A DNA stretch of 47,616 bases from JBAVQS01 sp049694275 (lineage in GTDB: Bacteria > Chloroflexota > Anaerolineae > UBA4142 > SHND01): assembly GCA_049694275.1 (NCBI GenBank), contig JBAVQS010000102.1, positions 1 through 47,616 on the forward strand, read 5' to 3'. Below, piece by piece: positions 8,036 through 17,321 of this stretch (the stretch's first letter is position 1; each line of letters begins with the position of its first letter). The position numbers and the translations under genes are program-made. The notes beneath the pieces are model-generated. The model was not told where the DNA came from and did not search any database. It saw only the letters and a list, made by a program, of their open reading frames with translations.

Positions 8036-9649
8036 ATGTATCGAGCTGAAAACCGGGCCCAGCCCTTTGAGATTGAGCAGCATATTCCTGAATTGCTGGC
8101 TCTGTTTGACGCGGTTCGCGCCGAGACAGAGTTTTCCCCGCGCCGGTTGAATTACCTCGCCATTAAGCATCTCCATTCGCCGGAAGGCTCAGTCCCGCAA
8201 GGCTATATCATCAAGGCGTACAAAGAGCTCACCGGCCGTGGGGTGATTCCGTTTGACCGGGAACTGTTTGAACGGCTGCGGCTCAAGCCCACGCGCACCG
8301 TCTCTGGCGTCGCGCCGGTCGCCGTGCTGACGGGACCGTATCCTTGCCCGGCCGATTGCATCTTTTGCCCGGAAGTGAAGGGGGTTCCCCGGAGTTATCT
8401 CCCCGACGAACCGGCCGTGCAGCGGGCCCTGCGCGCCCACTTTGACCCCTACAAGGAGACACTGACGCGCATTGAGGCGCTCGACCGCATGGGGCACAGC
8501 ACGGACAAAGTGGAACTGCTCGTCATCGGCGCGACCTGGTCCGCTTATCCGCACAAGTATCAGGAATGGTTCATCCGCCGCTGTCTCGACGCCATGAACG
8601 GCGAGCCATCGGCGACCCTATCCGAAGCGCAAAAGCGGAACGAGACGGCGGCCCACCGGAATGTGGGCCTGGTGATCGAGACGCGGCCGGATTCGATTAC
8701 GCTCGATGAGGCGCGGCGCCTGCGCTGGCTCGGCGTGACCAAGGTCCAGCTCGGCGTCCAATCGCTCGACGATGCGATCCTCGCCTTGAATAATCGCGGG
8801 CACGGGGTCGAGGCGGTGCGGCAGGCGGTGCGGATTCTACGGCTGGCGGGGTTCAAGCTGCACATGCACTGGATGCCCAATCTTCTGGGCGCGACGCCGG
8901 AATCGGACCGGCTCGATTTCCGACGCCTCTTTGACGATCCGGCGGTGCGGCCGGACGAGTTAAAAATCTATCCGTGCGCCCTGTTAGAGGGGACGGAGCT
9001 CTATCGCCGCTGGCAGCAGGGGGAATTTCGCCCGTATACCGACGCGGAGCTGGTCGAGCTCTTGATCGATTGCAAGACCGCTGTTCCGACCTATTGCCGC
9101 ATCAACCGGGTGATCCGGGATATTCCCGCGCCCAATATCGTCGCGGGGAGCACCACGTCCGACCTGCGGCAGGTGATTCAGCGGACGATGAAGGCGCGCG
9201 GCCTCCAATGCAACTGCATTCGCTGTCGCGAGGTGCGCGGCAGCAAATTGGATGGCGAGAATTTGCGCCTTGACGTTCTGACCTATGCGGCCGGCGTGAC
9301 CACGGAGCATTTCATCTCTTGCGTGACGCGTGAGGGCAAGCTGGCGGCGTTCCTGCGCCTGTCGCTCCCGGCGGCCGATGTCGCGCCCGGCCTGGTGCTC
9401 GACGAAGTGCGCGGGTGCGCCATGATTCGCGAGGTGCATGTGTATGGCACGGCGCTCGAAATCGGCGCGCTCAGCCTGGGTGAAGCACAGCACAGCGGCC
9501 TCGGCCGGCGGCTGGCCGACAAAGCGATGGAACTGGCGCGCGGGGCCGGTTTCACGCGGATTGCCGTAATTGCGGCAATTGGCACGCGGGAGTATTATCG
9601 CAAGATGGGTTTCGAGCTGGGCGAGTTGTACATGTCGCGGCCCCTCTAG
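8036..9649 (+). CDS. elp3: Elp3-type tRNA uridine(34) acetyltransferase (radical SAM + GNAT)
   Basis: A 537-residue radical-SAM enzyme fused to a lysine-acetyltransferase-like domain. The cluster motif is C104-x3-C108-x2-C111 (CPADCIFC). Typical Elp3 segments follow: AHFDPYKETL, LGHS-like MGHSTDKVELLVIGATWSAYP, and a C-terminal GNAT core ending GTREYYRKMGFELG. In archaea and in Dehalococcoides, stand-alone Elp3 carboxymethylates U34 of tRNA without other Elongator subunits. No Elp1/2/4-6 homologues are nearby, as expected for bacteria. The start at 8036 is chosen because the first Elp3-like residues follow it; the open frame extends into the repeat upstream. Confidence 0.88.
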   Translation: MYRAENRAQPFEIEQHIPELLALFDAVRAETEFSPRRLNYLAIKHLHSPEGSVPQGYIIKAYKELTGRGVIPFDRELFERLRLKPTRTVSGVAPVAVLTGPYPCPADCIFCPEVKGVPRSYLPDEPAVQRALRAHFDPYKETLTRIEALDRMGHSTDKVELLVIGATWSAYPHKYQEWFIRRCLDAMNGEPSATLSEAQKRNETAAHRNVGLVIETRPDSITLDEARRLRWLGVTKVQLGVQSLDDAILALNNRGHGVEAVRQAVRILRLAGFKLHMHWMPNLLGATPESDRLDFRRLFDDPAVRPDELKIYPCALLEGTELYRRWQQGEFRPYTDAELVELLIDCKTAVPTYCRINRVIRDIPAPNIVAGSTTSDLRQVIQRTMKARGLQCNCIRCREVRGSKLDGENLRLDVLTYAAGVTTEHFISCVTREGKLAAFLRLSLPAADVAPGLVLDEVRGCAMIREVHVYGTALEIGALSLGEAQHSGLGRRLADKAMELARGAGFTRIAVIAAIGTREYYRKMGFELGELYMSRPL

Positions 9650-9737
9650 CGATTGGTGAGGGGCGCGTGCGCTTGAGACGCATACATCATCCGTCCACAG
9701 GATGGCCTTCGAGCCATAATCTCAGTACCTCACGAAA

Positions 9738-9843
9738 TGTCATTCCGAGGCGTTTTTTGCCGAGCCCATAGGTCCCTTGGGGAGAATCTCGCTGGCGAAA
9801 ACCGAGATTCTTCACCCGCCAAAAGCGCGGGTTCAGAATGACA
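9738..9843. repeat. intergenic palindromic repeat with TGTCATTC ends
   Basis: TGTCATTC at 9738-9745 and its inverted partner GAATGACA at 9836-9843 bound a region containing GAATCTCGCT and CGAGATTC. The vocabulary (CATTCCGAG, GAATCTCGCT) is shared with the MITE-like copies near 16.3, 22.6 and 43.6 kb but the interior differs, so this may be a diverged or related unit. The rest of the 240-bp gap around it (9650-9889) shows nothing else I can assign. Confidence 0.55.
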
Positions 9844-9889
9844 AGCGATTCCGTGATCTACTGAATCTGGAATATTTCCGGAGCCTTTT

Positions 9890-10843
9890 ATGGAGCTCAA
9901 TCTGAGACCGATGGGGATGCCCGAGCTGCTCGATCGCTCGATCACCCTCTATCGCAAGAACTTTCTCCTGTTTGTCGCGATCGAATCCGTCATCACCATG
10001 CCCGTGGTCCTCATCCAGGTGGTTTCCACCCTCTTGTTGGGGCCCACGAGCTTTTTGACCGGGAGCCTGGGCAGCGCCACCACGGGCCTCGCGGTCTATT
10101 ATGCCCTGTCGGTGGGGCTCGTCATTCTGAGCCTTCTGGGTGGGATCATTCAGATGGCGGCGCTATCGCTTGCAGTATCGGAGCGCTATCATGAACGCCC
10201 GACGAGTCTCAAGGCGGCCTATGGGCGCGCGCTCCGGCGCTGGGATTCGCTGCTGGTGGTATCGATTGTCCTCGGGTTGGTGAATGGCGTGGTCATGCTC
10301 CTGCTCTTTGGCCCCCTGTTTGCGCTGGCGCTTCTGGGTCCGTCGATTACTTCGTCCGGGGCCGGTCTCGCCACGAGCCTGCTGGCCTTGTTCGGCTGCC
10401 TCGCCTTTGTGCCCGCCGTCGTCGTGCTGGCTTTCCTCGATACACGCTGGGCGTTTGTCATTCCCTCCATCATGATCGAAAACCTGAGAGCATTCCAGGG
10501 CCTGGGGCGCAGTTGGCGGCTGGTGCGCGGCTATTTCTGGCGCGTGTTGGGGACCGGCATTCTGCTTATTCTCTTTGTCTATGCCCTCGAAATCGTGCCC
10601 GTCTGGCTGTTCCAGATCGCGGCCGTCTGGATTGCGGCCATGCTGAATTCGGCATCCCTCGTTTCTGTGCTCTCCGGCGCGATTGGCGCCGTCATCGGCA
10701 TTCTGGTTTCGCCGATTCAATTTACCGTGCTGGTTCTGCTCTATTACGATATCCGCATCCGCAAGGAGGGGTATGACCTGGTCCTGCGCGTCGAGGCGAT
10801 GAATGCGGCGCCTGCGCCGGTGCGATTGGAACAGGGCGCATGA
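9890..10843 (+). CDS. multi-span membrane protein, first gene of the MoxR/DUF58 cluster
   Basis: A 317-residue protein with about six hydrophobic segments. It starts MELNLRPMGMPELLDRSITLYRKNF, resembling the conserved start of uncharacterised GlpQ-membrane-domain-like proteins (RPxxxxELLDRxxxLYRxxF). It precedes DUF4129, DUF4350, MoxR and DUF58 genes in one orientation, overlapping the next by 4 nt (ATGA). Its role is unknown; co-occurrence suggests a membrane partner of the MoxR-DUF58 assembly. No catalytic motif is evident. Confidence 0.75.
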   Translation: MELNLRPMGMPELLDRSITLYRKNFLLFVAIESVITMPVVLIQVVSTLLLGPTSFLTGSLGSATTGLAVYYALSVGLVILSLLGGIIQMAALSLAVSERYHERPTSLKAAYGRALRRWDSLLVVSIVLGLVNGVVMLLLFGPLFALALLGPSITSSGAGLATSLLALFGCLAFVPAVVVLAFLDTRWAFVIPSIMIENLRAFQGLGRSWRLVRGYFWRVLGTGILLILFVYALEIVPVWLFQIAAVWIAAMLNSASLVSVLSGAIGAVIGILVSPIQFTVLVLLYYDIRIRKEGYDLVLRVEAMNAAPAPVRLEQGA

Positions 10844-11790
10844 CCATCCTCCGTCGATTGGCCTGGGCGCTCGCCGCGCTGTTCTGGTTGACGAGCGCAC
10901 CGCTCGCGCACGCGCAGTCGCCGGTTGCCCTTGCCGATTATATCAGCCGGGTGGACCAGGCAATTGACCTGGTGACGCGCGCCGGCGCTCAGCCGGCGAA
11001 TGCGCGCCAGCCGCTGCTGGAACAGGCCGCGGCGCTCCTCGAAGGGGTGCATACGGTGCAGCTCGACAACGGCGTGCAGATGAGCGTCGATAATGCCGGG
11101 CTGGCCCAGGCCCTCCGCAGTTCGCAAGATGCGGTCGATCCCGCCCTGGCGCGTTTAAAGGCGCTGCGTAATTCGCTTTCGACGCTCCCGACCGTCGCCA
11201 GCGCGGCGGACCGGGCGCGCGTGCGCGACCTGCTCAACCGTGCGCCATTCAAGGACAGCCAGGACCCGTTCTGGGCCTGGCTCCAGCAGCAGATTAACGA
11301 CTATTTAGACCGGCTGACGCAGTCTGTGGCGAAGGGAATCTATGACTGGCGCGATCTAGTTGCCATCGCCGGCCTGCTCCTGGTGATCGGCGTGATCGTT
11401 TTCCTGATCTGGAATTTTCGCAAGAATGCCGCGCCCGAAGCCCGGCTGCCGGATGAGGAGAACGCGGCGGCGGCGCAGACCTCGCAGGCCGCCTTGTCGC
11501 GCGCCCAGCAGTTCGCCAGCGCGGGCGATTACCGTGCGGCGATGCGTGAGCTTTATCTCGCGACCTTGCTCCTGCTGGACGAGCGGGGACGGATTCGCTT
11601 TGATTCGGCGCTGACCAATCGAGAATACCTGCAAGCGGCCGCACGCGAGCCGGCGCTCGCCGCCGCGCTCACGCCGGTCGTCGAGGCGTTCGACCGCACC
11701 TGGTATGGATTCGAGCGCGTCACGCCGGACGATTTTCTGGTATACCAGGCGCGCGTCGAAGACGTGCGCCGGCAGGCGGTCCAGTCGTAA
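10840..11790 (+). CDS. DUF4129 domain membrane protein
   Basis: A 316-residue protein with a signal peptide (cut likely after LAHAQ), an extracytoplasmic helical region, one transmembrane helix near residues 170-190 (VAIAGLLLVIGVIVFLIW), and a cytoplasmic DUF4129-like domain with AQQFASAGDYRAAMRELYLATLLLL followed by LTNREYL. This architecture is typical of the DUF4129 member of MoxR/DUF58 clusters. Biochemical function is not established. The coupling to the upstream gene by ATGA supports a single transcript. Confidence 0.82.
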   Translation: MTILRRLAWALAALFWLTSAPLAHAQSPVALADYISRVDQAIDLVTRAGAQPANARQPLLEQAAALLEGVHTVQLDNGVQMSVDNAGLAQALRSSQDAVDPALARLKALRNSLSTLPTVASAADRARVRDLLNRAPFKDSQDPFWAWLQQQINDYLDRLTQSVAKGIYDWRDLVAIAGLLLVIGVIVFLIWNFRKNAAPEARLPDEENAAAAQTSQAALSRAQQFASAGDYRAAMRELYLATLLLLDERGRIRFDSALTNREYLQAAAREPALAAALTPVVEAFDRTWYGFERVTPDDFLVYQARVEDVRRQAVQS

Positions 11791-11837
11791 GGGCAACCCT
11801 TGTGGTTGCCCGCCCTGGGCGACCACAAGGGTTGCCC
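11791..11837. repeat. 21-bp-arm inverted repeat between DUF4129 and DUF4350 genes
   Basis: Arms at 11791-11811 and 11817-11837 are inverted copies with one mismatch, built on GGGCAACC/GGTTGCCC and separated by 5 nt. The RNA would form a very stable hairpin. No T-run follows, so it looks like a REP-type unit. It could still reduce or process the operon transcript at this point. Confidence 0.75.
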
Positions 11838-11848
11838 CTACAAACTAT

Positions 11849-13012
11849 ATGCGTTTATCCCGTGATATATTGATTGTGTTGGTGCTCCTGGCGGCGGTGG
11901 CCGGGCTCACCGCCGTGCTCGGCGCGCGGCAGGCGGAGGCGGACCAGGCCCGGAACGCTTATCTTTACCTGTCGAGTTACTCGGCGACCCCGAGCGGCAC
12001 GCTGGGGCTGTATAACTGGCTCGACGGGTTGGGGTACCGCATGGAGCGGTTGGAAGGGGACCTGTTCAGCGTCGATGGCGCAGGGCGCGTGATGTTTGTC
12101 CTCGCGCCGCATGAAGACTATATCGATAGCGAAGTGCAGGCGGTCATCCAATGGGTCGAACGGGGCAATACGCTCGTGCTGTGCGATTCCAGTGTGCGCG
12201 GCCGGCTCTGGCGCGCGTTCAACGCGGAGGCGGGGCCGCTCGTCAACGTCAATGGTGAGCTGCCGGTCGAACAGCCGCTCCTCGGGGAGACCGCGGTCCG
12301 GGTGAATGTAGATACGAGCGGCAGTCTCAAGCTCAATCGCAACGATTACGTCACCTACTTGAGCGACGGGGGCAATCCGTTGATTGCCTCTTTTTCACAG
12401 GGGCAGGGACGGGTATGGCTGTGTACCGTGCCGGGGCTGTTTAGCAACGATGGTTTGCAGCACGACGGGAATGCGGCGATGGTCGGAGCGATGCTCAGCG
12501 GCGTCCTGCCCGGGAGCGTGGTCCTGTTCGACGAGTTTCATATCGGTACGACCCGGCCGACGCCTTCCATCCAGTCCTTGCTAGTGCGCACGCCGTGGGG
12601 CTGGGGCGTCATCCTGGCGATGATCGTTTTATTCGGCTATGTCGTCCTGAACGGCCGGCGCTTTGGCCGGGTGCTGCCGCTGCCGCAAGAGCTGGCGCGG
12701 CGGAGCCCGGCGGAATATGTCACGTCAATGGCCCAGTTATTCCGGCGCGGAGACAAGCAGGCGATGGCGCTCAAGCACTATCGCCAACAACTCAAGCGCC
12801 GTCTCGGGCGACCCTACGCGCTCAGCCCGGATATGCCGGACGACCTGTTCGTCGAGGCGCTTGCCCGGCATCGCGACAACCTCGACCAGGAGGCTCTGCT
12901 CCAGACCCTGCGCGGTCTCAGCCTGCCGCACGTCGACGACCGCACGCTCGTCAGGCTGGCGGCCCAGGCCACATCTTTTAGCACGCGTTCTCAAGAAACC
13001 AATCAAAGGTAA
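11849..13012 (+). CDS. DUF4350 domain membrane protein
   Basis: A 387-residue protein. An N-terminal helix (ILIVLVLLAAVAGLTAVLG) is followed by an extracytoplasmic alpha/beta domain of the GATase-like DUF4350 type, with segments GTLGLYNWLDGLGYRMERLEG, LAPHEDYIDSEVQAVIQWVERGNTLVL and VVLFDEFHIG. A second helix lies near residues 247-268 (GWGVILAMIVLFGYVVLNGRRFGR), with a basic cytoplasmic tail. The open frame extends upstream through the hairpin repeat; the ATG at 11849 fits the membrane start. It belongs to the MoxR/DUF58 cluster; specific activity is unknown. Confidence 0.82.
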   Translation: MRLSRDILIVLVLLAAVAGLTAVLGARQAEADQARNAYLYLSSYSATPSGTLGLYNWLDGLGYRMERLEGDLFSVDGAGRVMFVLAPHEDYIDSEVQAVIQWVERGNTLVLCDSSVRGRLWRAFNAEAGPLVNVNGELPVEQPLLGETAVRVNVDTSGSLKLNRNDYVTYLSDGGNPLIASFSQGQGRVWLCTVPGLFSNDGLQHDGNAAMVGAMLSGVLPGSVVLFDEFHIGTTRPTPSIQSLLVRTPWGWGVILAMIVLFGYVVLNGRRFGRVLPLPQELARRSPAEYVTSMAQLFRRGDKQAMALKHYRQQLKRRLGRPYALSPDMPDDLFVEALARHRDNLDQEALLQTLRGLSLPHVDDRTLVRLAAQATSFSTRSQETNQR

Positions 13013-13016
13013 CCCA

Positions 13017-13976
<960 letters not shown>

Positions 13977-14016
13977 TCTCAGATTTCAGATTTGAGATTT
14001 CAGATTGCAGATTTGC
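13977..14016. repeat. short imperfect tandem tract (CAGATTT/GAGATTT)
   Basis: About 40 bp made of imperfect 7-8-mers (CAGATTT, GAGATTT, CAGATTG) fills the space between the MoxR stop and the DUF58 ATG at 14018. The tract is open in the DUF58 frame, so an alternative start at 13973 would add 15 residues encoded by it. It resembles the AT-rich tracts near 15.56 and 20.15 kb. Confidence 0.6.
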
Positions 14017-14017
14017 A

Positions 14018-15460
14018 ATGTTATTGACTCGCCGTTCTTTGTTCCTACTCCTGTTGACCGTCCTGCTGCTGGCCGGCGCGACCTTTGCTCCGGCGCTTTT
14101 GTATGTGGCGGGCGGGTATCTGTTTCTGGTGCTGGCCATGTTCCTGGCGGACTGGCGGCTCACGCCGTCGCCGCGCGAGCTGGAGGTGGTCCGGGTCAAC
14201 GACGCGCGTCTCTCGCTCGGGGCAGAGAACCTCATCCGCATCCGCGTGACGAATCGCGCCTGGCGCGCGGTCCGGCTCATCGCCCGCGACGAATACCCAC
14301 CCATCTTTCACTCGGACCAGGTCATTCTCGATTCCACGACGGTATCGTCCGATGTGCCCGCCGCCGGGAGCAACGGGCAGCCGCTCCAGAAAAGGGGCGC
14401 GGGCGCGCGGCTCGTTCCGCGCGCAACGGTCGAGTTCCGCTATCACGTGCGGCCGCCGCGGCGCGGCGATTACCGCTTTGGCGATACCAATCTCCGCTGG
14501 GGGGGAGTGTTGGGATTGGTCATCAGACAGGCGCGCATGGCAACCGCTGCGCCGGTCAAGGTCTATCCCAACCTGCTCGACATTCGCAAGTATGAGCTTT
14601 TGGTCCGGCGCGGGCAGTTGTCCGAGATGGGGCTGCACCAGATGCGTGTACTGGGGAGCGGCACCCAGTTCGAGCGCCTGCGCGAGTACCAGCCGGACGA
14701 CGAGTTTCGCAACATTGACTGGAAGGCGACCGCCCGGCGGGGCAAGCCCATCGCGCGCGAGTTCGAGACTGAGCGCAGTCAGAACGTCATTGCGCTGTTG
14801 GACGTGGGCCGCCTGATGCGCTCCCCCGTGTCCGATCCGCTGGCGGCCCCCCTCGCGGAGCAGGGCAGGGGGAGAGGCAATAGCAAGGGGCTGGAGCTCA
14901 CCAAGCTCGATTACGCGGTCAATGCGGTGCTCATGCTCTCGTACGTCGCCGGATTGCGCGGCGACAAGGTGGGGCTGCTGGCCTTTGCGGACGATGTCAC
15001 CCGTTACCTCGCGCCGCGCTCCGGCCGGGGACAGTTTTATCGGATGCTGGCGCTGTTGTACGGCGTTGAATCGGAACCGGTGGAGGCGAACTATACCCGG
15101 GCATTTGCCTATTTGCAGGCCCGGCACAAAAAGCGGTCCTTGGTCGTCATCTTTACCGATCTTGCCGGCGGCATTGCGGCCAACGAGGTGGTCTCACAGG
15201 TGGCGCCCCTTTCGCCCCGGCACCTGCCTCTGCTCGTCGCCATCGGCGATCCGGTGGTGGTCCAACTGGCCGGGCAGGCGCCGCGTGATTCGGCGAGCGT
15301 TTATCAGCGGATGGTGGCGGAACATTTGCTGGACGAGCGCGCGCTCACCATGGAGGCGCTGCGCCAGCGGGGCGTGCTCACCCTCGACGTTCCGGCCGAT
15401 CAACTGACCATCTCGGTCGTCAACAAATATCTCGATCTCAAGGCGCGGGGGCGAATCTAG
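14018..15460 (+). CDS. DUF58 (VWA-like) protein
   Basis: A 480-residue protein. Two N-terminal membrane helices (SLFLLLLTVLLLAGATF and YVAGGYLFLVLAMFLADW) precede a beta-rich domain and the DUF58 core, GSGTQFERLREYQPDDEFRNIDWKATARRG. The following RSQNVIALLDVGRLM holds the start of a degenerate von Willebrand A-like fold. DUF58 proteins pair with MoxR ATPases; the gene follows moxR directly. The ATG at 14018 is preferred over 13973 because the extra residues come from a repeat tract. Exact role is unknown, possibly envelope-stress or macromolecular assembly. Confidence 0.88.
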   Translation: MLLTRRSLFLLLLTVLLLAGATFAPALLYVAGGYLFLVLAMFLADWRLTPSPRELEVVRVNDARLSLGAENLIRIRVTNRAWRAVRLIARDEYPPIFHSDQVILDSTTVSSDVPAAGSNGQPLQKRGAGARLVPRATVEFRYHVRPPRRGDYRFGDTNLRWGGVLGLVIRQARMATAAPVKVYPNLLDIRKYELLVRRGQLSEMGLHQMRVLGSGTQFERLREYQPDDEFRNIDWKATARRGKPIAREFETERSQNVIALLDVGRLMRSPVSDPLAAPLAEQGRGRGNSKGLELTKLDYAVNAVLMLSYVAGLRGDKVGLLAFADDVTRYLAPRSGRGQFYRMLALLYGVESEPVEANYTRAFAYLQARHKKRSLVVIFTDLAGGIAANEVVSQVAPLSPRHLPLLVAIGDPVVVQLAGQAPRDSASVYQRMVAEHLLDERALTMEALRQRGVLTLDVPADQLTISVVNKYLDLKARGRI

Positions 15461-15554
15461 TAGTGCACCAAAATGAGTCTGCGGGGTCCAGATACGGGTT
15501 TTCCAAATGGCGAATCCATATTCTGACCCGCAACTTCATCATGTTGGTGCACTA
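15461..15554. mobile_element. MITE-like element with TAGTGCACCA terminal inverted repeats
   Basis: TAGTGCACCA at 15461-15470 and TGGTGCACTA at 15545-15554 are perfect inverted ends; similarity continues inward with mismatches (AAATGA against TCATcAT). Inside, TGCGGGGTC and GACCCGCA form a nested inverted pair. At 94 bp with no coding capacity it fits a MITE or REP-like unit, sitting one base after the DUF58 stop. An AT-rich inverted tract of GAAATTC-type repeats follows at about 15556-15653. Confidence 0.65.
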
Positions 15555-15665
15555 GCAATTCGAAATTCGAAATTCTGAATGCGGGCGTGGAACGATCACG
15601 TGAATCGCGCTCCTGACCGGCCCGGTCTGAATTTCGATTTTTGAATTCCGAATTTGGAGTTCATA

Positions 15666-16241
15666 ATGTCTCGTAACACCAAAATCATTTTGACGATTAC
15701 CGGCGCAGTCCTTGTTCTGTGTGCGCTCTCCTGTGTGCTGATCGTCCTGCTTTTGCCGAATGTGTTCAAGAACGCGGTGGCGACCACACCGGGCAAGGCG
15801 CAGGACCTGGGCAAGCAAATCGCGGATTACACGGTGCCGGAGGGGTACACCGAGACGGGGATGGACATGCTCGTCTACAAGCTGGTGATGCTGACGCCCA
15901 AGAATCGTACCGGTCCACAGATCATGTTGTTCCAGATGAATACGATGGGTACAAGCCGCGCCCAGATGGAACAGCAAATGCGGCAGTCGTTCGAGCGTTC
16001 CTTTTCCCAACAGTCGGGGGGGACCTATCACAGCGCCGGCGAGCACGCGGTCACCATCAAAGGGCAGGCCAATACCCTGACGGTCTCTGAAACGGATAGC
16101 AGCACCAGCAGCAGATATACCATGCGCGAGGCGATTGGCGTCTTTGACGGGAAGGGGGGCACCGCGATGGTGATGGCGATAGGCGATGTGAGCGAGTGGG
16201 ATTGGCAGGTCGTCGACAGTTTTTGCGCGTCGATCCGTTAG
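15666..16241 (+). CDS. single-span secreted or membrane-anchored protein of unknown function
   Basis: A 191-residue protein from the ATG at 15666, preceded by TTGGAG. The N-terminal helix IILTITGAVLVLCALSCVLIVLLLP anchors an extracytoplasmic domain with no motif I recognise; it contains a QMEQQMRQSFERSFSQQSGG helix and an IKGQANTLTVSETDS strand region. The C-terminal AMVMAIGDVSEWDWQVVDSFCASI resembles the end of PsbP/DUF1795-type stress-related domains, which is tentative. Its TAG stop is made by the first bases of the MITE-like copy at 16239. Confidence 0.65.
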   Translation: MSRNTKIILTITGAVLVLCALSCVLIVLLLPNVFKNAVATTPGKAQDLGKQIADYTVPEGYTETGMDMLVYKLVMLTPKNRTGPQIMLFQMNTMGTSRAQMEQQMRQSFERSFSQQSGGTYHSAGEHAVTIKGQANTLTVSETDSSTSSRYTMREAIGVFDGKGGTAMVMAIGDVSEWDWQVVDSFCASIR

Positions 16242-16355
16242 TACTCCGTCACATTGACCCTGCACGGTTGTCATTCCGAGCGCAGCGAGGAATCTCGCTA
16301 GCGTAAAGAAGATGTCTTGCTTTGCTCGACAGGACAAAATGATTGTGACAGGCTA
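16239..16355. mobile_element. MITE-like element, copy A
   Basis: About 115 bp starting TAGTACTCCGTCACATTGA and ending AATGATTGTGACAGGCTA. The ends are imperfect inverted repeats built on CGTCACA and TGTGACAG. The interior carries TCATTCCGAGCGCAGCGAGG and GAATCTCGCTAGCG, shared with copies near 22.6 and 43.6 kb. It fits exactly between two convergent genes, and both of their TAG stops lie at the element's ends. Confidence 0.7.
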
Positions 16356-17321
16356 CGCGCGCAGCGTGGGCTTGCGCTTGCGCCCGGCGAGCAGCAGGTA
16401 GGAATAGAGTAGCACGCCGCTGGTGAGCCCGACCGCTACCTTGATAAGCGCCGGGGCATTGGACGGCGAGAGGAGCCCTTCGATGAGGCCCGCGACGATG
16501 AGGAGCGGGGCGCTGCCGAGCATGAGGCGGACTGCCTTTTGCGCCGTGGTGATGAGCGCATCGCGCCGCGAGAGGAGCCCGGGGTGCAGGATGGCATAGC
16601 CGAGCATGAGCCCGCTCCCCCCGGCCATCGTAATCTCGCTCAGTTCCAGCACGCCGTGCCCGACGACAAATTCCAGCAGAGGGCCGGCGTGTCCATACGC
16701 CTGCATCAAGCCCAGGATCGAGCCGAGCGAGAGCCCGTTCATAATCATCGCATAGACGGTCAGGATGCCGAGCGTGATTCCGCCGGCAAAGGCCGTAAAG
16801 GCGACGCTCAGGTTGTTGGTCATGATGATCGTCGAGCCGATATTGCGCATGCTGTTGAGCTCGCGCCACCATTCCTGGCCGTCCTTGAAAAGGCGCAGTT
16901 CGTAGGGCGAGAAGAGGTAACTCCCGGCGTCGGGATTGAGCGTCATGACGGCAAAGCTGATCGCGGCTGTGCCAAAAAAGAGGAGCGCGGCGGCAAGGAT
17001 GAACGGCGAGAACTCGCGGTATAATCGGGGAAAGCCGCGGAGGTAAAAATCCTTGAGCTGGCGCCAGATAATCGGCTCGCCGCGATAGATGAGCGGGTGC
17101 GCCCGGCCGACCAGTTGATTGAGGTAGAGCGCCAGCGCATGATTCGGAAAATCACGTTGCGCCAGCGCCAGGTCTGAGGTCGCCAGGCGATACAGCCGGC
17201 CGAGCTCGGTCAATTCGTTTTCCGATAACCCGCTCAGGGGACCGCCCTGCGCCCGCTTAACCAGCGCCGTCAGTCGCTCCCAATCGGCGTGGTGTTGTTT
17301 CATTAATTCATCTGGAGTCAT
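16353..17321 (-). CDS. SpoIIM/DUF95-family membrane protein
   Basis: A 322-residue stage II sporulation protein M-like membrane protein with about six hydrophobic segments. Family features include a soluble N-terminal helical region, FSPFILAAALLFFGTAAISFAVM, IIMTNNLSVAFTAFAGGITLGI and VVGHGVLELSEITMAGGSGL. Outside spore formers these proteins accompany RDD, MoxR and DUF58 genes, as here. The start codon CAT abuts the ATG of the divergent RDD gene with no gap, so an internal start at MKQHHADW is possible. The stop lies within MITE copy A. Confidence 0.85.
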   Translation of the reverse strand: MTPDELMKQHHADWERLTALVKRAQGGPLSGLSENELTELGRLYRLATSDLALAQRDFPNHALALYLNQLVGRAHPLIYRGEPIIWRQLKDFYLRGFPRLYREFSPFILAAALLFFGTAAISFAVMTLNPDAGSYLFSPYELRLFKDGQEWWRELNSMRNIGSTIIMTNNLSVAFTAFAGGITLGILTVYAMIMNGLSLGSILGLMQAYGHAGPLLEFVVGHGVLELSEITMAGGSGLMLGYAILHPGLLSRRDALITTAQKAVRLMLGSAPLLIVAGLIEGLLSPSNAPALIKVAVGLTSGVLLYSYLLLAGRKRKPTLRA

